DNA from: B25-G16 sp964549945
GTDB taxonomy: Bacteria > Desulfobacterota > DSM-4660 > Desulfatiglandales > B25-G16
Direction: 5' to 3'
Length of the DNA stretch: 64,000 nucleotides
NCBI GenBank assembly: GCA_964549945.1
Contig: CAZJXD010000003.1
Location: forward strand, 62,001-126,000
Positions 43,156-52,574 of the stretch are shown in pieces (position 1 is the first letter of the stretch; each line of letters opens with the position of its first letter). Under the pieces are notes generated by a model. That model did not search any database and was not told the origin of the DNA. It worked only from the letters and a program-made list of their open reading frames with translations. Made by a program: the position numbers and the translations under genes.

Positions 43156-45443
43156 GGCGCACAGGGATAGATGTCATCGGCAATGCCCCTTGGGGCACCC
43201 ATCTATGCCAGTTTTACCAGAGCAAACAGGACCTGATCGATATCTTGGTGCCTTACTTCCGACAGGGACTGGCCGACAACGAGTTCTGCATGTGGATCAC
43301 CTCTGAGCCGCTGGGGGTGGACGAAGCAAGGGCGTCCCTGAAATCCGTCGAGCCAGCCCTCGACGACTATATCCACAGGGGCCAGATCGAGATACTGGAT
43401 TACACCCAGTGGTACACCCGCACGGGCAGGTTCAATATGGACGAGGTACTTCAGGGCTGGATCGATAAGCTGGAAGGCGCCCTTGATCGCGGCTACGAGG
43501 GTTTGCGCCTGACCGGCAACACCTTCTGGCTCAAGGACAAGGACTGGGCGGATTTCACCGCTTATGAGGAGGCCATCAATCGCGTCATCGGCAAGTATCG
43601 CATGCTGGCGGTCTGCACCTATTGCCTCGATAAATGCAGCGCTCATGAAATTATGGACGTGATGAGCAACCACCGCTTCGCGCTCGTTAAGCGAGCCGGC
43701 CGCTGGCAGATGATCGAGAGCAGCGAGCACCAGAAAACCGAAGCTGTCCTGCGCGAGAGCGAGGAACGGCTGAACCGGGCCCAGGAGATTGCCCATCTCG
43801 GCAGTTGGGAACTCGATCTCGTAAGCAACCGGTTAACATGGTCGGACGAGGTGTACCGGATCTTCGGGCTTCAGCCGCAGGAATTCGGCTCGACTTATGA
43901 GGCCTTCCTGGAGCACGTACATCCCGAGGACCGCACCGCGGTGGACGCCGCCTACTCCGGGTCAATCCGCGACGGAAGGGACACCTATGAAATCGATCAC
44001 CGGATTCTGCGGAAAGCTACAGGAGAAATACGATATGTCCATGAAAAATGCGAGCATGTCCGTGACCAAACCGGCAGGATCATCCGGTCCTTTGGCATGG
44101 TGCATGACATCACGGAGCGCAAGCGGGCGGAGGAGCGGACAGTCCGGCAGAACGCGGTGCTCTCAGGCATAGCTCGTATTTTTCAGGAGGCTCTGACCTG
44201 CCAGACCGAAGAGGAACTGGGCGGCGTATGCCTGGCCGTGGCCGAGGAGGTTACGCAGAGTAGGTTCGGGTTCATTGGAGAGATCAACCCTCAGACCGGA
44301 AAGCTGGACAACGTCGCTATTAGCGATCCGGGCTGGGAACTATGCCGTATGGGGTACAAGCCGGTCCATGGAAAGAGGGTGCCCCGCGATTTTCCGATCC
44401 ACGGTATCTACGGCCGGGTGCTGCTGGATGGAAAGGGCATCTTCACCAATGACCCGCTCTCGCACCCTGACAGCATCGGCATGCCTGCGGGTCATCCGCC
44501 TCTGGCGGCATTCCTGGGCGTGCCCCTGATCCACGCCGGGAGGACCACCGGCATGGTGGGGCTGGGCAACCGCGAAGGCGGCTATGGACCAGAAGAATTG
44601 GAGGCGGTCGAAGCGCTCGCCCCGGCCATTGTCCAGGCGTTCCTCAGCAAGCGGGCGGAGGAGGAGATTCGCAATGCACGGGATGAACTCGAAGTGCGCG
44701 TTCAGGAACGCACCTTCGAGCTTGAATCCGCCAACAAGGCCCTGGAAGGGGAGATCGTTGAGAGAAAGCGGATAGAGAAAAGGCTTCGACATCTGTCAGC
44801 CCGACTCCTGGAAGTCCAGGAGACCGAGAGGAGGAATGTCGCCCTTGATCTCCATGACAGCCTCAGCAGCAGCCTGGCAGGCATCAAGATGGCTCTGGAG
44901 TATAAGCTCAGGGGCATTCTGAATGGGAAAGGCGCTTCCGAGAGCACAACCCTGGAAGAGATCATTGACCTGGTCAAGAAGTGCATTACGGAGAGCAGTA
45001 GGATTCAGCACAATCTGCGACCCTCTGTTCTGGATCTTCTCGGTCTGGCTCCGGCTCTTCGTTCCCTTTACAGGGACTTTGAAAACACGCACCGAAACAT
45101 CAAGGCTACTTGCACGTTGACAATCGAGGAGGTGGATGTGCCGGAAGACCTGAAAATCATTATGTACAGGATCTCACAGGAAGCGCTCAACAACGCGGCC
45201 AAGCACAGCGGCGCGGGAAATGTGAGCCTTTCTTTGACCCATCAGCAGGGCGAGATCCAACTGATGATCCAGGATGACGGGCGCGGTTTCGATGCGGAGA
45301 AGGCTTTCAGCCCCGAAAAGATCAGACGAGGTATCGGGCTTGCCAGCATGAAAGAGCGGTGTGAACTATCAGGGGGGTCCTTTTCCATCCATTCCCGGAA
45401 AGGCGAGGGGACCACGGTTCACGCCCGCTGGCTGTGCGGTTGA
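43140..45443 (+). CDS. Sensor histidine kinase with MEDS, PAS and GAF domains (NarL-type kinase)
   Basis: 767 residues; GAGGAG five bases before the ATG. Residues 10-190 are a MEDS (DcmR-sensor) domain: GNAPWGTHLCQFYQSKQDLI, LVPYFRQGLADNEFCMWITS. Residues 205-330 are PAS (AQEIAHLGSWELDLVSNRLT ... SFGMVHDITERKRAEE). Residues 340-500 are GAF. A coiled linker leads to a HisKA_3 dimerisation/phosphorylation domain, ETERRNVALDLHDSLSSSL, with the H in LDLHDS, and an ATPase (EALNNAAKHSGAGNV, DDGRGFD, RRGIGLASMKERCELSGG). It should phosphorylate a LuxR-type response regulator, but none is nearby, so it is an orphan. The broken PAS fragment in front suggests it once had one more domain. Confidence 0.92.
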   Translation: MEEQMRRTGIDVIGNAPWGTHLCQFYQSKQDLIDILVPYFRQGLADNEFCMWITSEPLGVDEARASLKSVEPALDDYIHRGQIEILDYTQWYTRTGRFNMDEVLQGWIDKLEGALDRGYEGLRLTGNTFWLKDKDWADFTAYEEAINRVIGKYRMLAVCTYCLDKCSAHEIMDVMSNHRFALVKRAGRWQMIESSEHQKTEAVLRESEERLNRAQEIAHLGSWELDLVSNRLTWSDEVYRIFGLQPQEFGSTYEAFLEHVHPEDRTAVDAAYSGSIRDGRDTYEIDHRILRKATGEIRYVHEKCEHVRDQTGRIIRSFGMVHDITERKRAEERTVRQNAVLSGIARIFQEALTCQTEEELGGVCLAVAEEVTQSRFGFIGEINPQTGKLDNVAISDPGWELCRMGYKPVHGKRVPRDFPIHGIYGRVLLDGKGIFTNDPLSHPDSIGMPAGHPPLAAFLGVPLIHAGRTTGMVGLGNREGGYGPEELEAVEALAPAIVQAFLSKRAEEEIRNARDELEVRVQERTFELESANKALEGEIVERKRIEKRLRHLSARLLEVQETERRNVALDLHDSLSSSLAGIKMALEYKLRGILNGKGASESTTLEEIIDLVKKCITESSRIQHNLRPSVLDLLGLAPALRSLYRDFENTHRNIKATCTLTIEEVDVPEDLKIIMYRISQEALNNAAKHSGAGNVSLSLTHQQGEIQLMIQDDGRGFDAEKAFSPEKIRRGIGLASMKERCELSGGSFSIHSRKGEGTTVHARWLCG

Positions 45444-45526
45444 GAAATACCAGGAAGGGTATGATCCTCGATTTTCTGTCTTCCTATAAGTTTTCATGTC
45501 CTCAAATGTCCGGCAACTTCAATTCC

Positions 45527-46690
45527 CTACTCCATGGGTCTTTCTCGTGCCAGGGAAAGCACCAATGCAGAAAAACCCGCTACCAGGGCCAGGCTAAGGA
45601 AGCAATTAGGGAGGCTCATGCGCTCCGATGCCCATCCGACCATAACCGGTGCGAGGGAGGCTATGCCCATGCGCATCGTGTAGTAAAACCCCAATGTCTC
45701 TTCTCGGCGTTGAGGGGGTATCATCTCGATCAAAAACGTATCCGCCAGCCCTGTATGGCCGCTTCCGAAGGTACCGAGCAACACGATGGCTGAATAGAGC
45801 ATCAAAAGGTTATCGATCTTTGCGATACCCAGGATCGAGATGCTGGAGACGATGAATCCCCCGATTACCACCGGTTTCCGCCGCCCCATCCAATCCGTCA
45901 GGGCACCGAAAAAGGGCCGGCAAACGGTGCCCGAGAATGACATGATGCCAAAGGCTGCCGCGGCTGCTTCCTTGCTGAATCGCCGGTGGTCCACCAGGAA
46001 AAGGGGAAGAAATGCCATCAGCCCGCTCTGGCTGATCCCCCATATGCCGATAGCTACAAGGTAGATACCTATGGAGTGAGAGAAGAACGGCCACCGCACG
46101 GCCTTGCTCTGTGGCTGGAGATCCTGCCTCTGGTTCCTCAGGAAATAAAAGAGGCTCAAACCTGCCAAGATGCCAAGTGTGGACCATACCTGAAGGGGGA
46201 GCCGCCAATTGAAACGAGCCAGGAGGAGCCCTACCAGAAAGGGTGCGATTACCATACCTGCCGAGCTGGCGCTCAGATGAAGCGCCATGGCACGACCGAA
46301 GGATTTCCTCCCGAACAGCCTCGACAGGATCGTCACGGCCAAAGGATGATAGGTGGACCTTCCGATTCCGCTTATGGCGGAAGTTCCCACCAGCAGTCCG
46401 TACCTCGAACTCATGCTTGCCAGAAACATTCCTATCGATGACCACAGGAGCCCTCCCGCCAGGATAAGGGATATTGGCGCGAGATGAACTAGATAGGAAA
46501 TCGGTGCCTGAAATACGCTCCCTGCAAACTGATACACCGTGTAAAAGGCGCCCATCTCCGTGTAGGAAAGATTGAAATACTCACGGATCGCGGGCAAGAG
46601 AGGCGGGATGATCCATCCGAACCCATCGTTAACTGCATGGGCAGCCATGAACACCGCCAAGACAAACAAGGATTGTCTTCTTTGAGGAGT
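45527..46690 (-). CDS. MFS transporter, fosmidomycin-resistance (Fsr)-like
   Basis: 387 residues from the ATG at 46690 (an upstream extension is open but unlikely coding). Twelve membrane segments; AAHAVNDGFGWIIPPLLPAI in helix 1 is the Fsr/MFS-type start and GALTDWMGRRKPVVIGG the conserved loop 8-9 motif. Substrate unknown; Fsr relatives export small compounds, but others import. The gene is alone. Confidence 0.85.
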   Translation of the reverse strand, partial: TPQRRQSLFVLAVFMAAHAVNDGFGWIIPPLLPAIREYFNLSYTEMGAFYTVYQFAGSVFQAPISYLVHLAPISLILAGGLLWSSIGMFLASMSSRYGLLVGTSAISGIGRSTYHPLAVTILSRLFGRKSFGRAMALHLSASSAGMVIAPFLVGLLLARFNWRLPLQVWSTLGILAGLSLFYFLRNQRQDLQPQSKAVRWPFFSHSIGIYLVAIGIWGISQSGLMAFLPLFLVDHRRFSKEAAAAAFGIMSFSGTVCRPFFGALTDWMGRRKPVVIGGFIVSSISILGIAKIDNLLMLYSAIVLLGTFGSGHTGLADTFLIEMIPPQRREETLGFYYTMRMGIASLAPVMVGWASERMSLPNCFLSLALVAGFSALVLSLARERPME

Positions 46691-46946
46691 CATGCGCTTT
46701 TGGTTGTCTTTCTCGCTTATAATTGGAGTCGATGGCACTTCGTTTCTCGCAGCTTGTTGCTCATTGCATGACGATAATCCATTTGAGGCGGGAAGGAATA
46801 TAAGGAAATCGCGGTTGCATGTCAACAATGAGGTCACATCAAGGGATGAGCATGTTTCGCAGGTTATCCTCACTTAAACGGATGCTAAGAGCTGGGAAGG
46901 CCCTTGAATACCTCGGAGTCAACTCGCGGAGGGAGGTCCCTTTCAA

Positions 46947-47708
46947 TTAAAAGACGGGCAGCAGCTTCCTTTTCATCTCCTCGTATCCCCGCTCCATTAG
47001 GGGCCTGAGGTGTACGATATCAGCGGTGTTGTACTGGATCAATCGTTCAAGGGCGCTCCTGTCGCCTCCTTGATAGGCCCTCCAGAGCAACACGGCATCA
47101 AATCCGTCCATGCCGTCGATATCGAAGCCGCGAGACAGGTTGAATGTTCTTTCAATCGCCTTGAGCCCTCCGCGGTAGCCAAGCTTCCTCAGGAAGAAGC
47201 GCAGGTCTATGTGGGCAGGTGGCAGCCAGATGTTCGGAAATTGCCGCCGTATAAAGGGCAAATCGAATTGCGATCCATTGAAGGTGATCACCAGATCGTA
47301 GGGGGTGATCTCAGTTTCAAAGGCATCCAGGTTGACGCCCTGTATGAAGGTCTTGATCTGCGTTCCATCATAGATGCCGATAACGGTTATCTCGTCAACT
47401 CCCCCGTAGAGCCCGCTCGTTTCAATGTCGAGGTATACCGCCCTTTGCTTGAAGGCGCCGAAAATCCGCCACAGCTCTCCAGGAGAGAGCTTATCTAAGA
47501 AGAAGTGGATGTTATCCCTGTTTTCAAGGGAGGCCTCGAGATTCCGACGCACAAAGGCATCACGAGCAGGGGAGAGGAGGGGCTTCTTGGTATCGAGGTA
47601 GTGATTCCATGTGAGGACATCATGTTGCCAGAGGTGCTGTTCTGTCTTCGGGCCGATGCCGGGGATGTGGATAAAGGTACGTTCCAGCAAGGGGATTTCC
47701 TCTTTCAA
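46947..47708 (-). CDS. RNase H-like exonuclease domain protein (YprB type)
   Basis: 253 residues. An N-terminal helix-hairpin-like region (FIHIPGIGPKTEQHLWQHDV) precedes a DEDD exonuclease fold: YLDIETSGLYGGVDEITVIG (first acidic pair), LVITFNGSQFDLPFIRR (second) and YNTADIVHLRPLM (the D/H motif). This matches the YprB/RNase_H_2 family, thought to trim DNA or RNA 3' ends. It overlaps the downstream end of the MBL gene by four bases, so the two are co-translated. Confidence 0.87.
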   Translation of the reverse strand: MKEEIPLLERTFIHIPGIGPKTEQHLWQHDVLTWNHYLDTKKPLLSPARDAFVRRNLEASLENRDNIHFFLDKLSPGELWRIFGAFKQRAVYLDIETSGLYGGVDEITVIGIYDGTQIKTFIQGVNLDAFETEITPYDLVITFNGSQFDLPFIRRQFPNIWLPPAHIDLRFFLRKLGYRGGLKAIERTFNLSRGFDIDGMDGFDAVLLWRAYQGGDRSALERLIQYNTADIVHLRPLMERGYEEMKRKLLPVF

Positions 47709-48439
47709 TGGTTAATTGAGCCCAGGCCATCAAGGCCATGCAATGGCTCGCCATGGCCCGGATACACGGATTTTATCTTCAAGGGCAAGAGCTTTCGGAA
47801 CGATTTCCCTATTGCCTCGCAGTCGGAGCAGAAGTGATTCACCTCGCCATGGCCCCTCATGTTGAGTATGGTATCACCCGAGACAAGGATCTCTTCATCG
47901 CCATTATAGAGGCAGATGCTGTCAGGGGTGTGACCGGGGGTTGTGATCAGGTCCCAGCGGGGAAGATGGGGGACCCCGCGTCCTTCCTCCAACGTGCATT
48001 CAGGGGTATAGCGGGAGGGGAGGAGGTTTCTCAAAAGCGGCAGGGGAATGGCGACCTTGTCGCTTGTAAGGGAGGCCGCGGTATTCCTGAGGTGATTTTC
48101 CTCCGCCATAACTACCGGCACCAGCCCCTTGAGCCATTTGTCCAGCGGGAAGAGGGCGAGCCTCTTTCTTTTTTGAAGGTAGTCCCCGACCGCGGTGACG
48201 AAGCAGACCTTCACATCCGGGAAGAGGTGGATAATCCTGGATATGCCGCCCACGTGATCTATATGAAAATGGGTGGCGGTCACCATTCGAAGCGATGGAA
48301 GGGTTCTTGATTGTTCAAGCAGGTACTGGCGAATTTTGTCGGCTGCCCTTGCGGTGCCCACATCCACCGCAACAAGGGAGGCTCCATCCTCTATCAGGTA
48401 GGTATTGGCATAGCCGCCTCTTATGAGATGAACGGGCAT
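47705..48439 (-). CDS. Metallo-beta-lactamase-fold hydrolase
   Basis: 244 residues. Metal site THFHIDHVGGISRII supplies HxHxDH; DLITTPGHTPDSICLYNGDE gives the next His; LVSGDTILNMRGHG the Asp, and SVYPGHGEPL the last His. So all zinc ligands are present. The family includes hydroxyacylglutathione hydrolases and quorum-lactone hydrolases; substrate unknown. First of a two-gene unit with the RNase H-like gene. Confidence 0.9.
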   Translation of the reverse strand: MPVHLIRGGYANTYLIEDGASLVAVDVGTARAADKIRQYLLEQSRTLPSLRMVTATHFHIDHVGGISRIIHLFPDVKVCFVTAVGDYLQKRKRLALFPLDKWLKGLVPVVMAEENHLRNTAASLTSDKVAIPLPLLRNLLPSRYTPECTLEEGRGVPHLPRWDLITTPGHTPDSICLYNGDEEILVSGDTILNMRGHGEVNHFCSDCEAIGKSFRKLLPLKIKSVYPGHGEPLHGLDGLGSINH

Positions 48440-48588
48440 AATTTTGACATGCTGGAGCTTTTACGGAGATATTTTTGGAAACCTCGGTCGTACATTCCTA
48501 CAGCAACCGGGTTATACGTCAATTTTCGATTGATTATTTTCGACTAAAAGAGGTCGATACTCTGACATTTCATATAATTCTCAATCCC

Positions 48589-51249
48589 TTAATCCCCCGA
48601 TCCCTCAATCTCCTCAATCATCTCATATGCCTTGGAGAGGACCTTTTTTAGCTCCGAGGCCTTTGTGCCGCCCCCCTCTGCCATATCCCTCCTGCCCCCT
48701 CCTCTCCCGCCAACGAGGACGGAGAGGTTCCTGATAATCTGGCCAGCGTGAAATCGTTCGGTCAGGTCCGGCGTGACCCTGCACAGCAGGAACACCTTGC
48801 CATCGCCCCGGGCACCGAGCACTATGATGCCGGAGCCCAGTTTATCTCTCAGGTGATCACCGAATTCCCTCAGATCTCTGGGGCTACCCACTGCGATCTC
48901 CTGGCTTATCACCCTGATTCCGTTTACCTCCCTGGCGGTGCCGATGAGCTCCTCGGATTGTCTGGTCGCGAGCCTGGATTTGAGGGATTCGATCTCGCGG
49001 TCCCTTTCCTTCTGCTCCCGGATGAGATGTTCGACCCGTGTGATGAGCTGTTCCGGCGTGGTTTTCAGGATGCTCGCTATGGTCTTGAGGTTGTCCGTTT
49101 CCTTTTGAATTTCCCTGATGGCACCCTCGCCAGTGAGGGCCTCAATCCTCCTGATGCCCGAGGAAACCGCTCCTTCACTCAATATAAGGAAGGCACCGAT
49201 ATCTCCCGTGGCGTGCACATGAGTTCCTCCGCAGAGCTCCCTGCTCAGGCCTTCCCCCACGGTCACGAGCCGCACCTCGTCGCCGTATCGTTCCTCAAAA
49301 AGCGCAATCGCATCCTGTCGAAACGCCTCATCCCTCGGCATCACGCGGGTGGTGACCGGGAGATTCCTCTGGATGGTGAGGTTCACGATCATCTCGACCT
49401 CTTGTAATCTCTCGTGGGGTATTTGGGCGAAATGGGTGAAGTCGAACCTCATCCTGTCAGGTCCCACGTGCGATCCCGCCTGTTTCACATGCTCTCCCAG
49501 GGTCTCCCTCAACGCGGCCTGAAGCAGATGGGTCGCCGTGTGATTATGGGCGGTATTGGTTCTCCTTCGTTCATCAACGGCTGCCTCGACCGCGTCTCCT
49601 GTGGAGATTGCGCCCTCAACGATCGTTGCCTTGTGCACCACGAGGTTGGTCAGGTATCTGGCCGTGTCGGCGACCTCAATCCTCGCGTTCTCATTGCTGA
49701 TCCACCCCGTATCTCCCACCTGGCCGCCGGCCTTGCTGTAGAAGGGGCTTTGATCAAGGATGATCTCTATCTCCTCTCCTTTATGGGCTGAATCGACCTC
49801 CTGACCCTCCCTGAGCAACGAGAGTACGTTCGCCCTCGCCGTGAGGGCATCATAACCCAGGAATTCCGTGCCGATGCCTCTCGCCTCAAGCCTTATGTAG
49901 ACCTCGGGCACCTCCTCCTCGCCGCTCCCCCTCCAACTTCTCTGAGAGGCGGCCCTCTGCTCGGACATGGCCCGATCGAATCCTCCCATGTCAACAGTGA
50001 GGTCCTCCTCCCTGGCGATATCCTGGACCAGGTCAGGGGGAAACCCGAAGGTGTCATAGAGCCTGAACACCAGTGCACCAGGGATGGTGCGCTCGCTCTT
50101 GGCGCGCAACTCATCAAGGCCTCCCTTTAAAAGGGAGAGGCCGTGGAAGAGGGTGTCGGCGAACCTCTTCTCCTCGTTGATCACCACTTCATGGATGAAT
50201 TTCCTCGATTGGATGAGCTCCGGATAGTCGCTTCCCATCTCATCGGCGACCTTGTCCGTGAGACGATAGAGGAAGGGGTCTTTTAGGCCAAGGATCTGGC
50301 CGTATCGTATGGCCCGGCGAATGATCCTCCTGAGCACGTAGCCCCTGCCCTCGTTGGAAGGCATGATCCCGTCGGCGATCAGAAACGCAGCGGCCCTGCT
50401 GTGATCGGCAACCACCTTGAACGAGATATCGCTTTTCTTATCCTGGCCGTATCGAATCCCTGCCAGCTCCTCGGTGAGCCTTGTGATCTCCGAGAACAGA
50501 TCAGTTTCATAGTTAGATGAGACTCCCTGCATGACCGCGGCCAGCCTCTCAAGGCCCATGCCTGTATCGATATTCTTGCTGGCCAGCGGGGTCAGCGTGC
50601 CGTCGGGCCCTCTGTCGAACTGGGTGAAGACCAGGTTCCATAGCTCGAGGTACCTGTCGCACTCACAGCCTACCTGACAATCGGGTTTGCCGCAGCCGGC
50701 CTCCGGGCCTTGATCGAAGTAGATCTCCGAGCAAGGGCCGCACGGCCCAGTTTCCCCCATGGCCCAGAAATTCTCCTCCTCTCCGAATCGGAAGATCTTC
50801 TCGGGGGGAACCCCGATCCTTTCATTCCATATCTCATACGCCTCATCGTCATCCGTGTAGATGGAGACCCACAGCTTTTCCTCGGGCAGCCCGTATCCGA
50901 TGGTCAGCAGTTCCCAGGCCATGTCAATGGCCCCTTCTTTGAAGTAATCGCCGAAGGAGAAGTTCCCCAGCATCTCGAAGAAGGTATGATGCCGATTGGT
51001 GTAGCCCACCTCATCTAGGTCGTTGTGTTTTCCTCCCGCCCTCACGCATTTCTGGGAACTCGCCGCCCTCGTATAGGACCTCTTCTCCAGGCCGAGGAAG
51101 AGGTTCTTGAATGGGACCATGCCGGCATTGGTGAAAAGCAGCGTTGGATCATCCCTTGGAATCAACGAGGCGCTCATCACTATCTCGTGGCCCTGTTTTC
51201 TGAAGTACTGCAAGAATGTATCCCTGATTTCCCTGCTATCCATATTCAT
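48589..51249 (-). CDS. alaS: Alanyl-tRNA synthetase
   Basis: 886 residues, normal length. Class II catalytic core from the N-terminus (IRDTFLQYFRKQGHEIVMSA, TRAASSQKCVRAGGKHNDLD, NRHHTFFEMLGNFSFGDYFK), the editing domain zinc ligands HNHTATHLLQ and CGGTHVHATGD, and the C-terminal Gly-rich ending GGRGGGRRDMAEGGG. Two adjacent ATG codons (51249 and 51243) are possible starts. The promoter is just upstream. In most relatives recX and recA follow closely upstream; here about 6.5 kb separate alaS from recA. Confidence 0.97.
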   Translation of the reverse strand: MNMDSREIRDTFLQYFRKQGHEIVMSASLIPRDDPTLLFTNAGMVPFKNLFLGLEKRSYTRAASSQKCVRAGGKHNDLDEVGYTNRHHTFFEMLGNFSFGDYFKEGAIDMAWELLTIGYGLPEEKLWVSIYTDDDEAYEIWNERIGVPPEKIFRFGEEENFWAMGETGPCGPCSEIYFDQGPEAGCGKPDCQVGCECDRYLELWNLVFTQFDRGPDGTLTPLASKNIDTGMGLERLAAVMQGVSSNYETDLFSEITRLTEELAGIRYGQDKKSDISFKVVADHSRAAAFLIADGIMPSNEGRGYVLRRIIRRAIRYGQILGLKDPFLYRLTDKVADEMGSDYPELIQSRKFIHEVVINEEKRFADTLFHGLSLLKGGLDELRAKSERTIPGALVFRLYDTFGFPPDLVQDIAREEDLTVDMGGFDRAMSEQRAASQRSWRGSGEEEVPEVYIRLEARGIGTEFLGYDALTARANVLSLLREGQEVDSAHKGEEIEIILDQSPFYSKAGGQVGDTGWISNENARIEVADTARYLTNLVVHKATIVEGAISTGDAVEAAVDERRRTNTAHNHTATHLLQAALRETLGEHVKQAGSHVGPDRMRFDFTHFAQIPHERLQEVEMIVNLTIQRNLPVTTRVMPRDEAFRQDAIALFEERYGDEVRLVTVGEGLSRELCGGTHVHATGDIGAFLILSEGAVSSGIRRIEALTGEGAIREIQKETDNLKTIASILKTTPEQLITRVEHLIREQKERDREIESLKSRLATRQSEELIGTAREVNGIRVISQEIAVGSPRDLREFGDHLRDKLGSGIIVLGARGDGKVFLLCRVTPDLTERFHAGQIIRNLSVLVGGRGGGRRDMAEGGGTKASELKKVLSKAYEMIEEIEGSGD

Positions 51250-51331
51250 ATGATAAGAACTCCCTTTTTATAGGTCGAAGCATAGGCGATTTTGCCTTGT
51301 GTGTAAAGGGTGAAGTGAATGCATTATGTGG
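51249..51331 (-). repeat. 83-bp repeat, copy 1 (alaS promoter region)
   Basis: From the alaS start codon outward. Copy 2 at 53781-53863 is in the same orientation with about six mismatches. Copy 1 continues into other sequence; a later stretch ACCTCTCGCCTGACAT near 51450-51470 shows that copy 2 has a deletion of about 100 bp relative to copy 1. Confidence 0.85.
51279..51307 (-). promoter_or_regulatory. Sigma-70 promoter for alaS
   Basis: Minus strand TTTACA (51307-51302), 17-bp spacer, TATGCT (51284-51279), 30 bp before the start codon. The same promoter is present in the repeat copy at 53781-53863 (there TATACC). Confidence 0.6.
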
Positions 51332-51825
51332 TATACCTTCATTTTAAGCGGAGATGAGATCGAGGATGGGAAGGCATTCAAAGGTGGGAAAGGGAGAGCT
51401 GGGGCCATAGATTCGTGGAAAGGACGAAAGTTACTCGAAAAAAGGATATACCTCTCGCCTGACATTGCTGTAATAACCATACTACCTGACCATCTGCTCC
51501 CCCTTGTTGGGGACATGGGAGCACATGGCCGTTCCCCCGTTAAATAGACGAATTGAATTTCAGGAGATTTTTGGAAGCAAAAGCTTGCAATGAAGCTAAC
51601 GCAAAATGAGCATGTCTATATTTAACAGGGCAGGGCCATTCGAGGGCGTCAAAGACCTTCTCCTGTTTTACAATGGAATCATGGGTTGCCTTGCCTATTT
51701 ATTGGGCACGCCGAATTTAATGGCTAAAGTCTCTATAATCAACCTTTTTGCCCTCTTATCGGGGTTGATTGCACTCTGGCAAAGCCCTTGAATCCTCTTG
51801 GTCATTTGGTTAAAATCCGTTTCCG
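51332..51825. other. Intergenic region upstream of alaS
   Basis: About 490 bp with no confident gene. A plus-strand frame 51326-51547 exists but shares its ending motif with the repeat, so it is probably a remnant or chance. Confidence 0.3.
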
Positions 51826-52458
51826 CTAGCCTAACCTTAGGGGGGGTGTCCCCGGGAGAACTCGTTTAGGGGGTTCCTGAGAAACCTCTCCCCATCGCAC
51901 CATTGTCCCTACAACAAATTCAATGAAATGTCTGCATATGTGTTCTTTTCCATACCATGTCCGAAGAATAATCTCATTTTCTTCTGGTGTTCTATCGTGA
52001 AGTCCGGTTAGAACTCCGCAGTTAATGGAACCAAATTTGCTATTGAACACGTAAGCGAGATCACGGATATAAGGCATAATCGCCTGGCAGGCAATTCTTT
52101 CTTCATGCTCTGTACGCGGTTCGAGTGCTCGGTAAGCCATTAGACCCATTGCAATGACACCGCCTGATATTGCGCCGCATATCTCGCCTAGGCAGACACC
52201 ACCGCGGAAGCCAGTGGCAATCCAGAAGGGCAGATCACCGCCCGGCAAATCATAGGCTTCCTGTAGTACTTTAATTGTAGTTGGGGCACAATGATTCCAT
52301 TGCGCCAACATTGTTATGGGGTGATCCCATTCTGCCCTTTCCATAAAGAAGTCATGCGCCTTTTTTACCGCCTCATCGCTCGATATTTTGGGCTTGGGGT
52401 ATCTCATCTTTAGGATAGCAGCATCAACATCTTCAGGGGTAATTTCACGATTTATCAT
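51826..52458 (-). CDS. C_GCAxxG_C_C family putative redox protein
   Basis: 210 residues. The spaced cysteines NHCAPTTIKVL, GVCLGEICGAISGGVIAMG, ACQAIMPYI, SINCGVLTG and HICRHFIEFV follow the C-GCAxxG-C-C pattern of this redox family, with GEICGAISGG as the core. Members occur near oxidoreductases in anaerobes and may hold a metal or disulfide. A family-typical ribosome site (GAGGAGGAAAAAATG) precedes the start. Its neighbour is an NAD-binding dehydrogenase; the two form a likely operon. Confidence 0.85.
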   Translation of the reverse strand: MINREITPEDVDAAILKMRYPKPKISSDEAVKKAHDFFMERAEWDHPITMLAQWNHCAPTTIKVLQEAYDLPGGDLPFWIATGFRGGVCLGEICGAISGGVIAMGLMAYRALEPRTEHEERIACQAIMPYIRDLAYVFNSKFGSINCGVLTGLHDRTPEENEIILRTWYGKEHICRHFIEFVVGTMVRWGEVSQEPPKRVLPGTPPLRLG

Positions 52459-52574
52459 TTTTTCCTCCTCTGTTAACCTATTCTAAGGCTGAGCTTTATA
52501 AGCTATTAACTGCCGCGTCATTTTTAGCAAGTTCCCCTGATATTCATCGGGTACAGGGCTGTGGCTTTTTTGTA

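Noticed and set aside
47010..48310. Plus-strand ORFs of 162 and 190 codons
   Set aside because: They are shadows of the RNase H-like and MBL-fold genes, which carry full catalytic motifs.
48748..49791. Plus-strand ORFs of 219 and 125 codons
   Set aside because: They lie antisense within alaS and have no homology features.
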